Of a DNA stretch of 64,000 nt, positions 24,401 through 39,400 are shown piece after piece. This stretch comes from Ischnura elegans. Lineage: Eukaryota > Arthropoda > Insecta > Odonata > Coenagrionidae. Within the stretch, counting starts at the first letter, position 1. The number at the start of each line of letters is the position of its first letter. The notes under the pieces were generated by a model. That model ran no database searches. It saw nothing but the letters and a program-made list of their open reading frames with translations, and was not told the DNA's origin. The stretch is from the NCBI RefSeq assembly GCF_921293095.1, contig NC_060252.1, forward strand, positions 8,928,001 to 8,992,000, given 5' to 3'. Both the position numbers and the translations under genes were made by a program.

Positions 24401-27400
24401 AAGATCTTGGAGAGAACTACAATGCCTGGATTCGTTGCCAAAATTTTCTGGAATAGTAAAGGAATTTCCTTCCCTCATGAGTAGTTTTCGTGAAATATTT
24501 GACTCGGCAGATCCCCATCGGTTAGTAAATGTGATGATTTAGTTTGTTGAAATAATGTAATTTTTTGTTTAATAAATTATATTCTTCCTACATGCATGAT
24601 ATTTTGAATAAATATAAGACTGGCCACTGAGATGTAGTGGATATTTAAGTGAACTGACTTCAGAATACAACTTTGCAAATCCCAAATTTTGTTTCTGTGA
24701 AACAATGAAAAAGCATTTTAGCAGTGAAATGAAGTGCCTAAGAGGCATTTAGTATACAAGGAAATGGTGGTAGCATGTTGTATATTGATGGAAATGCTTT
24801 TTCTTTTGCTATAGTGTAAAATTTGGGTAAGGATATAAGTTAAATGTGTTTTTATGTTTATTTGAGATAACTGTATGGCATGCCACTACCCTTTGTGACC
24901 CAACTTAATGAGGGTTATGGCCCATTCTTTTGCCTCAGTCACAAAATGAGAAGCCATAAATCCACACAGGAAAAATCATTCACCTTGACCAGGATTCGAA
25001 CCTGGATCCCTCGATTTCCGGCCAAGTGCTTTAGCCAGTTAAGCCTCGTAAAGCACTCTGCTGGAAATCGAGGGATCTGGGTTTGAATCCCAGTCAAGGC
25101 AAATGATTTGACCTCTGTGGATTTTTCGCACAATTTGTACATTGCGGGTGACTCCATAAAAGTTATCACCGCGGCTAGTCCCTTTATACTTAAATGAGAA
25201 GCCATAAGTTGAGTCACAGAGTGTTATTGCCTAATATATACTGCTCCATTTTTTTAAATGGATAACACCACAATGTTGCAATGAGAGGCTGTTGCCTCTC
25301 TACTATGGCTTAGTGCAAACCATTTTTCAAACCAGCCAGACCAAAAACTTTTCTTTTTTGCTACTCTGCTGTTCTGCTCAGTTTATGAAACATATCAAAT
25401 GAGAACATTTTGTCCTTTGACATGTTGGGAAAGCACAGAAGAAATGTGAAATTGGGTAATCACATCTTGTATGTTGGTGACCATCACCAAGCGTCTCTGT
25501 CGTTCTGCTACCATACTGTTATATGTACCTCTCAATATCCCCTGCTTGTTAATATGTTGTGCTCACATAAAAGTATGCGTTTCTGTATCCAGTGATAGCT
25601 GTCCAGTCACATTTGTTCACCTATTTTTGATTTTGATTAGCAACTCCCCTCCATGGAATTATTTTGGACTATTTGCACCAAGTTCTAGTTCTTGCAATAA
25701 CAAAATGTATGTTTATAATAAAAATGTGTATTTTAAAACATGCACTAATTCTCGAGTTGTGTGAGTTTAATTGTACATACATGTACCTGCAGCCTCCCTG
25801 CGAAAATGCTAAATATGGCCTGCATCAAAGGCTAGTCAAATATAAAGGGTGCTGGACCAAGAAGTGTTAAGATTGTCAATTTCTGATTGTTTCCTAACCC
25901 ATACGCATACTGTTTTGTTCAGGCTACCTCTGCCAGGGAGATGGGAAGAAGAACTGGACCAATTTCAACATATGATGGTTCTGAAATGCCTGAGGCCTGA
26001 TAAATTGACTAATGCAATTCAAGAGTACTTGGCGGAAAACTTAGGAAACCAATTTGTTGAACCTCAGTCATCTGATTTATCAGCTATGTTTGCAGATTCC
26101 AATCCGAAATCAGCTCTGGTTTTTGTACTTTCTACTGGAACTGATCCAGCCTCTGATCTTTATAAATTTGCTGATAAGGTGTGTATGCATGCTAGCATGT
26201 TTTTTTTTATCCTAACTTGACAATAAAGGTAGTTGTCAATATGCTGCTAGTTCTGGAATTTGTGTGCTGCTGTATGAGAGTTACAGTTGGGGGGCATCCA
26301 TTAATTAGGTGAGGCGATTTTTAGACCCCACCTCCCCTAAGTATCGTGAGATTTAGCTCGACCCCCTCCCCCCTTCTTATCTCATGTGAAATTGTTCAAA
26401 ATGCGTGTTTTCAGTGTACATACATACCTAATCCAGGAAAAACAATTTACTTATTTTTATTTAGGATTAGTTCATACTAGAATTTAAGATTACTAAGATC
26501 ATGGCCTAGAATCACAGTGAAAACATTTAGCAATAAAATACTGAAACTAGTGAAAGAATATTTGTTCTAATTAAGTCGATGGGGACCCATGTAAACACAA
26601 AAAATATAAGTTTGTAGAATTTAGTCATATTTTAATGAAGAAACACATTTTATTCAATGAGGTGCTCTCATAAAATTAAAATGCATAGTAATTTTTTTCA
26701 TGTATAGATAAGTAAGTTAAAGTTATTAATGTTTGCAAAATACAACTTCATAATTCTCGATATTCTTGTTGCTTCAAAGTTCGCAAAAATTACTAAATTC
26801 TTTTGTGTTTCAAGAACGTCCTGTGATGTCAGAATGCACTCCATGGCAATAACAAACAATAATGGCAACAACAAACAGCAATGATGATACTGATTCATAA
26901 CTTGCAGGGTGTGTCAAAAACAGCAGTAGTGAAAAGTTTTAAATATTTTAGATTATATATATTGCGCAATGGCTGACTCCCACTTTGTAAAGGCGCATTC
27001 TGGGAACATTCTGAAGGTAGATTAATTCATGGTCATTGAATTCTTCTCTGACATTAAGATTTCTTGGCATGGAGTTGAGAAGCTGCAAAATTGAAATGTA
27101 AGACAAATGAAATCAACTATCTCGTTTTCTAGTGATGTAGAGCTTGGTTTGTATCTCACTTAGCTTCTGCCATTTTCTCATTGCTTTTAATGTTTACTGG
27201 GTACAATATTGGAATATGTGAAGTTAAAGTTTTGGAGAAATACAATGGGACATATTTGATGCCGATTTACTTAGCATTCCGAAGGTATGGAAGAGAAACA
27301 TGTAAGATGAGGAGAAAAAAGAAGTAATAAGCACTATTTGTCAAGTCTGTGCTGCTTCTTCCAGTATGCATACAATCTTTAGGCCTGTCTATTATTCAGT

Positions 27401-30400
27401 GTAAATCCTTCTCATGACTGATGATGAAATTCACATGTATTGCTATGAAAAAAATTAATTGTACTGAGAGATACACAGGTTTTTTCTAAAACTGGGATAA
27501 ATAGTACCAGTGTACTGGCACCACGTAAACGTATTGTGTACTGGACTCTGATGTCACGCTCAGCAAACATTGTAATGGGTCGTTTGGAGCGCAAGGTTAC
27601 TATACAATTTTCAAAGTGGAATTTTACAAATAATGCATCGGTTGGAGAAGAACTGTTTTCACTGTAATTTTCTATCAGGAGGATATTTTTTTATCGCATA
27701 ATCATCCCGATTCAGCAGAATTCTTAATTCATCCCAGTTTTCTTGCAATTTTACACTGTTTATTGTGGAAAATAATTACATGATATTTATTAGGACCTCC
27801 CCCACACGACTTTGATAAGAATCTGCTTGACCCTTCCTCTTCTCCCCCCCCCCCCTTCTAAATGCCTCACATCAGTAATAGATGCCCCCTCAGTATCTAT
27901 ACTCAATATCTTAGTGTTAATATTTATTTGCTAGCATAGCTGTAAATTATTGTGCATTATACCTGTGAATAGCCTGTGCAATTTTTAATGAGAATTGTTT
28001 TATTATTGCTAATTGCTATGATTTTCATTTGATATTTCAGATGAAATTCGGTAAAAAACTGAATGCCATATCACTTGGTCAAGGACAAGGGCCTCGAGCA
28101 GAGCATATGCTGTCATTGGCCATCGAATCAGGTTTCTGGGTGTTTTTTCAGGTAAGGCTGAAAAATTGATTGTTTACATTCTGTTCTTTTTGTTTTTATG
28201 TAATTTGCACAAAAATTTGCATGAAGCTGAATGATTTTATTAATATGCTGTGATACTTGCTTTTGGTGACTAAATCATTTACATTAGCTACCTACATAAT
28301 TTATACTGATTTGTACACTGGTGTAACCATGGGGGTAGGGTGATTGAATCCCAGAAATAAAAATAAATGTTTCACAGCCATCACACCACGGTTACTTGTA
28401 ATGTAGTATATCAAAGTATGGCTAAGTTCTAACCACACAAATCTCAAAAATAGCAACTTTTCAGGAGAGCAAAAAAAAGATTCATTTTTTTTACTTGTGC
28501 ACTGAAATTAAAAATCAAAAGCTCATAAAACTGAAAGTGAAGCGTTCATTTTCAAACAAAGAGTTGTTTTTCGCTTGTATTTTATTTTTTTAATGTTATT
28601 GCACTATTTTTAAGATACCTGTCCCAAACCGTCTGAATTTGAGATACATGTTGTTAGAACTTAGCCATCGATATAATTGAATATTTTTATTTTCATTTGG
28701 CCTCCCTAATTTATTCAAATTAGTAGTTTATTTGAATAATTAATTAATTCTAACAGGTTTTCTTTCTGGTCATTCAATCTGAGTCATCTCCCTCCCCATA
28801 GCCGAGTCCTAGTTATGCATATGCATACATATTGATAGAGCTGTGTCATTCAGCAATGACTCTGTTGGACATTTGTTGATTACACCAACTATTGGTTATT
28901 GATGATTTGTCATATACACCTTTTAAAATGAATCTTTTGAGCATTTTAATTATAGACAATCTTTTTGTAGAATTGCCACCTTGCACCGAGTTGGATGCCT
29001 AACCTGGAAAATTTAATGGAAAATATCCCTCCTGATGTGCACAAAGATTTCCGAATATGGCTCACATCTACTCCATCCCCTCATTTCCCTGTGTCAATTC
29101 TTCAAAATGGTACAAAAATGACAATAGAGCCTCCACGGGGAATTAAGGTAAAGGCATCAATTATTATTACAAACAGTACAGACAGTGCTGTAGTTGGGAA
29201 AAAAATTTAGGCGGTGTCACCAAAATTTGCCAACAGCTGAACATGTATTATACATCCGGCCACTAATGAAATGTCAAACACCAACTCTTACAAATTAGTT
29301 CCGTTGTGCCATGAGATAACTCTGAACAAGTAAATAATCATTTCTGATTTTTTCTTTCTGAAATACATTGGACAATTGACAGGTGGAACGAAACCCTTAG
29401 GACGGGCTCGCGGGGTACACTCCTGGGGCAGGGACTGTAAGCGTTAGCTTTCCTCCTCTACCACCAGAAGGGGAAGGACGGGAAGGAGCTAGGAAAGGAG
29501 GCGCCGCCGCGATGAGAGCCCGACGACGCCTCCAGGGGAAGGACGGGGGAGGAAGGGAGGGGACGAGGAATCCTGCACCGTCACAAGGCGGGCAGGTCCT
29601 ACCATCAGCAAAACCAAGCTTACGCAATTAATATGCTACCAATTTTAGTAGATTTTCCTATGAGGAAGAAAAATCTATCGATCAAATCGGTAGATTGGAC
29701 AATTGACAGTAGGGCTATTTTTTACAGATTTGAAAAGGTAGTTTAACCGGTATGCTTATAACGAGTTTGGATTTTAAGGGGTACGCCGTACCGGCCCAAC
29801 TACAGCACTGAGTACAGGAAGTGAAAACTGGAGCTAGTCAAGTTTACAAGAAACCTCAAACTATTCTTTTAAATGGAACAGTTTCATGCTTTTATTTAAT
29901 GTTATGTATTGCCCCATCTCAAATTTTGTTTCCTCCTTGGATAGATAGTAAAATTGTGAACAGCTGACTTTATTACAAACTTTTCAAAATATCTTATAGT
30001 TTTGGTATGTCATATATGATGTAACAATATAATGGACTTTTCTTTTTCCCATGTTATCAAAAACTCTTCATAAAATGTCTCTAGATATTAGACAGTTCAG
30101 ATGACATTTTATGCAATCGAAAGTACCTATTTACAGGCATCACTTTCAATGCTGAGGGAAATTTTTTTAATCATTCCCAGTGATGAAATTCATTTATTGG
30201 AATATGTTTTCATTTATATCATAATTTAAGGTATACAGTAGATTCTCGTTAATACGAGCAACGTTATTACGAAGTCCTCGTTATTACGAAGCAAATAGTC
30301 GGTTCCGACGAAAAAGCCTATCCAATTTACAGTAAAAATAAACGTTATTACGAAATTACGAACCTCAGTTCCGGTCCCGGCGGTTACAAAATGAACTTTA

Positions 30401-33400
30401 TTACGAAGTTCCGCGGAAAAGCAACGGCATTTAGGTGGATATACACTTCACTACGTTATCATCATTGATCTACGTTTAAGTTCTCTTCTTGTACTGTGTT
30501 CGAGAGCGTCAATTTTGGTCATTTCTTCAGTAGGAGATACTTCAATATGCACTCAACATCACATAATAAGTTTCATTCCCGAGGAATTGTGGTGACCCAC
30601 TCATTAACGCTCGTTCATTCGAAGTAAAGTTAACACCTTCCTACGCAGATTGGATTTACGAACTTTCAGAGATACAAACATTCGAAAAATTCAAGCGCAC
30701 CCGAAATTTCAAATTTGGCGCCTTTTGGAGTTTGCCGATGCGACATGACGTGGCGTAGAGGAACTCGCACTTTGGGCATAATCTGAACAAATTATCATTT
30801 AGTCCGGTGTGGATTCAAGAACTGTTCAGCGTTTCACCCATTCGTTCTCCGGCTACGTTGCAAGCTAGATTATTTCGTCACAATCGTGAGTTAATGCAAA
30901 ACTGTGATGCAGTGTTGCATTCAACAGGATAACGACTCTCCTCGATGCCTTGCATAGGTTTATCAACTAACGAGCAAGGTCTCGGAACGCATCTTCTTAG
31001 TATATTGAGGACTTGCGCATAATTTAATCATGTATATCATACACTTGTTGCTGAAGATTATAAATGCGGGAGATTGAAGATACGAGAAATTTTCACTGAA
31101 TATAATTTTTCGATGATTCCTGAATGAAGCGTTCATACGAACTTCGTTATTTCGAACGTCCGGTTTTTCGGTCCCGTGAATTTCGTAATAATGAGAGTCT
31201 ATTATATGTGCCTTAAATTTTTAATTTTGAAGAAAATAATGGGTTAGGCATGGCTGTTTAAACCACTGAATTTCCAGAGCATCCTGCACCACCAGCAAGA
31301 ATGTGTTATTTGTGTTGAATCCATGCAAGGAAAGAGAGCTTATTTTATTTCCATTTCATGAAGGCATAGTATGCTCACTTGTGGTATATGATGCACAGGT
31401 TGCATATCTTCAAGATATCACAGGTCTTAACTTTCTCCACTCTATGCTGAAAATAATCACTTTAAATTGTTATACATGCTCCATAACTTGAGATACTGGT
31501 AATGCTTCATTTTGGTCACAATGTTGTTGCATTTTTCAATGGCATCAGCTCAGGTATGAATATCGTGCTGCTTTGCATGCCTTGCCCCTGACATTTTAGT
31601 CATTATGAATTCTTTAGTAGGTGTCCATTTGATACCACAATCGCGATACATTATGAACACACCTCAAGGCCAAGATTAGTTTCCTGTAAATGCAGTATAT
31701 AGGGGGCTGAGATGTCTGTATTATGTCTCAGAATGAAAATTAAAGAGATGGATATGTGGAATATTAAATAACAATACTGTTTACTGTGATAACCGTGTGA
31801 CCGACACCAGGAGGGACAGAACACAGGTTAGGTGACGTCTCAGGGGCTCATTGTAGACAAGGCTGGTGGTGAGGAGGAGGAGGAGAGAGCTTGCGGATGG
31901 TCTAGGGTTGTGATTGGTGGGATGAAAGGGGCGTGATGGTCCGGTCACATCGCACGTTTATTATGTCACAACACTACCTAATTAAAAACACACGGCAGTG
32001 CTACCACAACATGACACTCATCAAAGTAAAATATAATTAGTAATCTTTCATACCGACCACTATATGGAGAAAAATATAAGCACGTAATAAACAGATATAC
32101 TAGGGGGCCTAGGTGGGGACCTGGGAGATAAACTCCTAGAAGTAGTGGGGGTTTGAGCAGTGTCGCAGTGATGGGGGGGGGGGGTTTTTGGGGAATATAA
32201 CCCCCTCCAGAGCTCCAAGAACTTTTGAAGGTTAATCCATTTTACTTATTTGGATCTATATTACTTATATAATAGTGTTAGGATTAATCAATTATCCCTC
32301 AGAAAGCCGTAAAACTCACCATTTTGAACCATTATTCTTAAATTTTTCTGGAGGAGGCCCCCCCCCCCAAACTCCTGCTTCCCCTGGTGGGTATGCAATA
32401 CCCCTGCACTCGTAAGACCCGTAAGTATTTCTTGTGCCTAAAACCCCCCCTAGCCTTCATTCTTAGCTGTGCCCCTGGGTTTGAGAGGTTATGAAAAGTT
32501 TTAGAATTTCAAGGCTTGTAACAACACTTCAATGTTGTCTCAAAACTAATTTTCCAAAAAATTAAGTTTTGAACATTTATGTACATTTTAAGTAATTTTA
32601 CCTCATGGGAAGTTTCTATCTTGTGTTATGTTTTTATTCCCTGTTATTCATAGACACATGCACGTCAAGATTTATGATGTTATTTCAAGGACTGATTTCA
32701 TTAGATGTGGAGACATGGATTTATGATTTGCGAGAGAAGCAAGAAATAAATTCCATATCTACCCATGAGCTCAGATGCAGAAAATATTAATTAAATGTGA
32801 TAGTGATAAGTAAACAGAAGAAGTATACTAGGTGTCGTCTGTAAGTCACAAGCCATAGGTGAACTGAAAATGATGGTTATTCGTCAAAATTTTCTGATGG
32901 GCGGATTGTTTCCTCTCTCAATCAACAAGCTGTCATGTGCTCCACAGCTCATTGAAAAGAAAATGAGGTAGTAAAGCACCTGAGCACTTGGTACAATAGG
33001 CTTTACTCTTGTGCACAGAACAAAATATTTAAGAACACATTTTAAATCTTACTTTGAATTCATGAACTTATGCAGTTCTAATGCGAGTTAATCTAAGTTC
33101 AAGACTGATGTGCAAACGTCCATAGCTATCATTAATTCAGATAGTCCAGGTGACAGTATAGAGGTACATATGTGAATTATAAGGCTGTGGTTTGGTTCAT
33201 GGTGCAACCTTTTGCATTTAAGTTTTTCCTTCAACATTTTTCTTCATTTTTTTAAGAAATACATTTTCATTTCAAACAAGGTAAATTGCATGCTAATAGG
33301 CATTTTTATGGCATGGTATAGAGATTTTGATGAATGGAGTATGAGATCAGCCCGTTTGTTACTTCATTTGGTCCACAGGTGGTAGCACCTACAATCCTTA

Positions 33401-36400
33401 CAGACTGCCTCTCTTTGTTTGCGGCAGAACATCCTTTGACCCTCTTCTCAACCTCCACAAGGCATTCAGAGGGCCTCTTTTCAAAACGAGGCATTCTGGT
33501 AGTCACATCTACATCTAGGGCATAAACAAGGTGTGATCAAAAGTAGACCACGCAGCTTTTATTCTGTGCAAACCGTACAACTGATTGAAATGAAATAAAG
33601 TGCTTCATCTTGTGATATATCTGACGACTAAAACAAGAGGTGTTGCATTTGTTTACAGCGAGTCGTTATGCAGCAGTAGCGGTACATGTCTTAACCCGCT
33701 CGTCGCCACGTACAATGGCAGCAATGAAGGAGCTGGAGGAAGAGTGTGTGTGCGTGGAATTTTGTTTCAAACTTGGTAAAAATGCTATGGAGACGCTTGG
33801 AATGATTCAGAAAGCCTTGGTTAATGAAGCTATGAGTCAAAGCCAGTGTTTTGAGAGGTACATTTTAAATAGGACAGAACCTTGATAGATGAAGTTTCGT
33901 GAATGTGGGGGCCTTCCACGTCCACAGAGCCCAACCTTGTCAAATTGGTGAACGATTTGGTGCGATAAAATCACTGTTTTAATGTGAGGGAGGTACCTGG
34001 AGAAGTGAACATAAGTTTTGGATCTTGCCAGACAATTTTGATTGACATTATGGGCATGATGCACGTTGCATCAAAATTCGTCCCTCATGATGGTGTTTCC
34101 ACCATGGTTACGCGCCAGCTCACATGCTGATCATGACAGAGTTTTTCGCCAAAATCAGAACTTCCATGCTCCTACAGCCACCCTACTCTCCAGGCGTGTC
34201 TCTATCAGAATTTTATTGTTTCAAAAGTTATAATCAACCTTCAAAGGGCACTGATTCAATGATATTGTGGACAATAAAACTAATTGTATGGTTGACCTGA
34301 AGAGGATCCCTAAGGGGGTTTACCAGGCAGGGTTTGAGAGCTGGAAGAAACATTGGCAAAGGTGTTTCGTCAGTCAAGGCATGTGCTTTGAGGGCGACAA
34401 GTTTGATTAAGCTGTTTCCGTGGAAATAAACAAGTTAAAAAATCAGTCCGGTCTTGTTTTGATCACACCTTGTATAATATGTGAAGGAGAGGCTTTGTGG
34501 TCTGTGCCAGCAGGGTGAATAAAGAGCATTAGCCAGTCCTTAACACATTCAGGGTGGAGCACGTCAATTGATGTGGTCCCGTCTAAGCCGAGATACGGAG
34601 CATGTCAATTGATGTGCTCTGCCGGTCGGGCCAGGAGCCCTTTCTCCACCTCCATACGTGACTGATATCCACTTCCGAGTCTTGTGATTGTGTGTATGGC
34701 CTTCAGCAAGCTTCCGTCTTTAGAAGCATGTGTGCTGTTTGTATAAAGCAGTATTTGAACGGAAGTTAACTTTCTTATTTTAAAGGCCGATATTGATGAC
34801 TTTAAAGAAAATAGGGCCCTTTAGGGAAAATAGAATTTTTACAAAAAAATTTTTTTGTAAAAATTTTCCGGAAAATACACTTCTTAAAAAGCAGATACTG
34901 CCATTAACTTCCAAAATGTTAAAAATAAATCTCCCTGAAATAAATTTTAAAAATCCACATGAAGCACAAAGAGCAGCCTATTGTATGACTTAGATGAAAC
35001 CACAGTATCTTAACTGGAGATTGAAAGGCTTGCAACTTTAGGCTGGAAAGAAATGGTATTAACAAGGATATTCTGGAATATCTTCCATCACCTGATGACA
35101 CAGCCGTATTGCATTTGAGAAAGTCTCGTAATGTTGAACATGAGATGGAGATTGTGAGCTCGGAAAGTTTCCTTGCACATTTGCTCAAATTAAAATTGTC
35201 CCCATTGGAAATGATGTGCAATTTACACCTTCCCTCTGCCTAGCATTATTGTGACTCCTTTTTGTTTTTACAAAGATGATACTGTAACGGTTCGAACCGC
35301 GAGAGCCGCCCGCTCGCCTCCCGTCTGATATCTCCCCGAGCATGTGATAGTTAATTCTCCACTTCCCCAAAATATATGAATGCCCCTACTTAAACTTACC
35401 GTTTCAGGGCTCCAAATCAAGTCCCCCAATTGAACGTGCCTGCACGCACACTCACTTACAAAAGGATTGAAGGCACTCGTGGCAATAGCAAAAAAGAGTA
35501 AATTCAATGGTATCCCTTTCACAACTGATTTTAATAAATGAAATAACATTGATTCAAAGTTTACACAGAAACCAAAATATGCCCCAAACATAAATGATGA
35601 ATCCCTTTCCAAAATACAACGGCGTCACCTCCAACATGAAATTTGAACATCCGTCTTCTCCTTCAAAATAACAATCTCATTTTATCAATGAATATTATGC
35701 AAAGATGATGATCCTTCCCAATAACAAAATACATCAATGCACCTTGGGTAATGAACAACGTGAATAGTGTGAAGTCAGACTCACAAAAATTACGTGCAAG
35801 GCAATTATGAAATTATGCGTTAGTCAGTTCAAATGGCCACCTGTCTTGAATTCGGGCTCAATGATATGCCAAGTAACTACTAACATTCAGAAAAAATTGC
35901 TCAAGCTCCTCCACGCTAGCACTTAAGTCTTGCAGGGCCGTGACTAAGACCAGTGAACAGCGAATTCACTAGGGCCTTTTTATGGAGAGTTCACTAGGGA
36001 CTTTCGGAGGAGGGAACAATCTGGATTCAAAGGACCTTTTAGGGCTTTGGGAAATTCCAAGCTTACATCCTTTTTTAGATGTCCACGCCACCCCTTGCCA
36101 GCTGCCCACGTGCATGCCACCTCCACTTGCCGTAGCCTTGCTGCCACCGCTCATCACTGCACACTCACGATTCGACTTCTTTCGTGACAGAGCGTAGGAG
36201 AGAGAGAGAGAGAGAGAGCGAGACCTCTCGTCTCTCCCTTATATAACCTTTTTCTTTCCCATAACCACCTCCGATGCACACCAACGATGATGATGATGGG
36301 TTTTCAAATACGTTCCGGGAGAGAACCACAACGTCGCCTCTCCCGGAAATCCACTTCCACACTATTTCACTTGAATTCACATACATAAAAAAAATATATT

Positions 36401-39400
36401 CTACATTTAACAAAAAAATAAACCCTTCACACAGATTTAGTGCAGAACTCCGTTCCAAAATTCCAAAAATGTGAGCGTGCGCGCAGACGTAACCCCAGCC
36501 GCGATGTTTTAAACTGACGCGTCGGGCCGGCTCCGGACCGCACTGCTGCAATACATACATACATGTGATGAACACTGAAAATAGATATTTCAGCTGCTTA
36601 AAAATTGATCATGGCTCAATGACTATTTCAGGCAAATATGCTAAGAGCATACAAGAACCAAGTGGCTGAACTAAAAAGTGTATGGAGTCAACCTGATGGA
36701 AAGACCCCATGGGCTAAATGCTTGCTCTTTTCTTTGTGCCTATTTCATGGCATTGTGCTGGAGCGCCGCAAGTTTGGACCACTAGGATTTAACATACCAT
36801 ATGAATTTACTGATGGTGATCTATGCATGTGTATTTCTCAGCTTTTAATGTTCCTGAATGAATATGAGGAGGTACCTTTTGAGGTAATACTAGACCTGAT
36901 TTCATTTTCTCATCATCTGAAACAGTACACTGTTTTTTATTTATATATTTATAATTACCTATTCTAAATTATAATTATTGACTACTAGTGAATGGTTCTC
37001 ATGGGGAAGTGCCTTTGATAAGTTGCCATGTTGCACAACTAAGGACCCAGAAATTTTGGAGAATAAGTTTATGTTCATTTTTTTAATATGAAAGAGTAGA
37101 AAATTAATGTTTTTTTAAGTATAAACAAGTTTAAATTTGCTACTCGTATGATGTGGCAATGTTTTTCTCAAATTTATGTGTGAAATTGCTTGCATTTTGG
37201 TTTTAAACATAAAATGTGTGGCACAAGTCTTACTTTTTTAAACATTTAGTACAATAGTTTAGAAAACAAAATTAGCTTTAATTTTTGCTTCCTTGTGAAA
37301 AATCATGATGAAAGTAATCTCCTGCTCTTTGCTAACATAAGTTCTATAATTTTTGTGCCCCCAGTATCCACCAGTGCCATCAGTATATGACACCAGTATC
37401 ATTTCTGTTCTCATAAATATATGACAGGAGTATAATTTCATAGAGGGATAATTCTAAGGCAAGACTGAAGGAGGTTATAGCTATTCCTCATTCAGCTTCT
37501 ATTAACCCCAGCGACCCCTAAATAATATATATGTATCAATATTAACTAGCTGAGGAAAATTTTCTAGGCTTGCTAAAATCCTGATATTCAATGTAATAAT
37601 AGCTCACGTAAGACACGGAGAAATCAGTTTCATTGCCAAATTAGTACTTTGGGTAGAATGTAAAAAAATAGTAAAATATGTTACAGTTACATGATAATTC
37701 CGTAACATATTTAAACATTAAACATGGAAAACAAAGGAAGGGTTAACACTTTTAGGTGTACTCATGTGCAATTAAGCTAAGTGGTCACAATACAATTCGT
37801 AAAATATTGCGACGTTAAAAGCTTAATGTCAACAAATGTAATCCCCATTGATAAAATATAATATATTTTCATTCCTTCGACAATGATGCATTTATGCCTC
37901 CGTAGACTTTCTCCGGAAGAGAACAAAGCCCTTCCCCATCAATGTCTAATTACACTACAAACAAGTAATTTGAGGAAAGTTGGACCTAAATTTGTGTGTC
38001 CAAAAATCATCAGTTCAAACCTCTTAAGGCAATGCTGAGTAAAATAAAGATTAACCCAGTTAAAAGTTAATATCATAACGAATAATTTAATAACAAATTA
38101 AATAGTAGATATAGCATAAGTAAACAATTTATGTTTCACTTTTCCATTTGCTGAAACAGATGTTTTGCATTAATTTAAACATTACGTTAAAACTTTATTT
38201 TGATTAGTTATTTGTATTAACTTTGAACCTTAGCAAAAATAAGAACAGATGAGCGACCCGAGCCTGAGTCATTGCATGATCCTGTTCATCAAATGCAGAT
38301 GTTCAAATGAACACAAAATGAAAATGAAAGCGGGATCCCAAATGAAGGGGCTGAGGAAATGAACAGCCTTCAAAAAATAAATACCCTGGGGAAACAAATG
38401 GCCTCCGCAAAATGAATGCCGTGGGGAAGCAAATGGCCCTCGAGAAATGAACGCCCAGGGGAAATGAACGGCTTAAACGAAAGTATTATTTTGAACACCC
38501 GTTCAAAATATTAGGGTGTTTGAACCATTCAGCAGCTATTCATTTTCATTCTCTACCATTCATTTTCATGGAAGGAGGGGAATGGTAGAGAAGGAAGGGG
38601 AGGGGCTCTGTCGTCTGATGAACTTGGGTGGCCTTGGATGGTCAGCATCGTAACCGCCATCTGTTGTAGCTACAGCGCACTTGCTGGAGGAAGCTGCAGT
38701 TCAAAATACCTCTTCGTGAGCATACCTGTTGGACCAAATACGCTGCACGTGTGGAGTTCAGACATGAACAGTGAACAGGGAGTTTTAGGGTGCGGTCCGT
38801 TGAATGCTACCAATGCTTCGGAGTGCCACCAAGCGGTCCGTTATTGGCTACGGAGCGCTACAGGTTAGGCTGTGACCTCACGGCAAACATCATACACCTT
38901 TTTCCCGCCTCGCTCCCAATGCTCCTGTGAAAACTTGAGTCAGCGGAGGAGCGAGTCATTTTTTGGCGGAAATTTGAAGGGCAGTGCAATGGAGAGATTA
39001 CTCATGATGCAGTTGTTGGACGCTGAATCTGGATGCTTTTTTTCAATAAAGGAGACTCCGAAGTACATAATAAATAGATGTAAATATAATGGTGAATTAA
39101 ATACATAAATATAAGGCAAGCAATATCTATCCGTAAACATTCTCGTATCTCCCCCTTAATGAACTCAAATGTGTTTGGAAGTAGCCTTTACATTCAGAAA
39201 GCAACAAAAATTATTAAAAGGTGCATGTAGAATAAGAAACCATTGTAAGAACATATATCGACACATCATCTCTCATGTCATATACTAGAATCTGAAGAAA
39301 AGTAGGACATAAAAACATTTTGAAGGGATTAATTTTTTGTATTAGCCCATATCCATTATGAGAGAATATGTTTCAAGTGAGCAAATGGTGGAAAATCGAA

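Noticed and set aside
24992..25090. Pair of functional tRNA genes
   Set aside because: A and B boxes are present, but the acceptor stems do not close and the pair has a retroposition duplication, so it is a SINE.
31780..31972. Short LTR-like block (TGTTTACTG ... ACAACA)
   Set aside because: Flanks do not form a duplication and no retroelement domains are adjacent.
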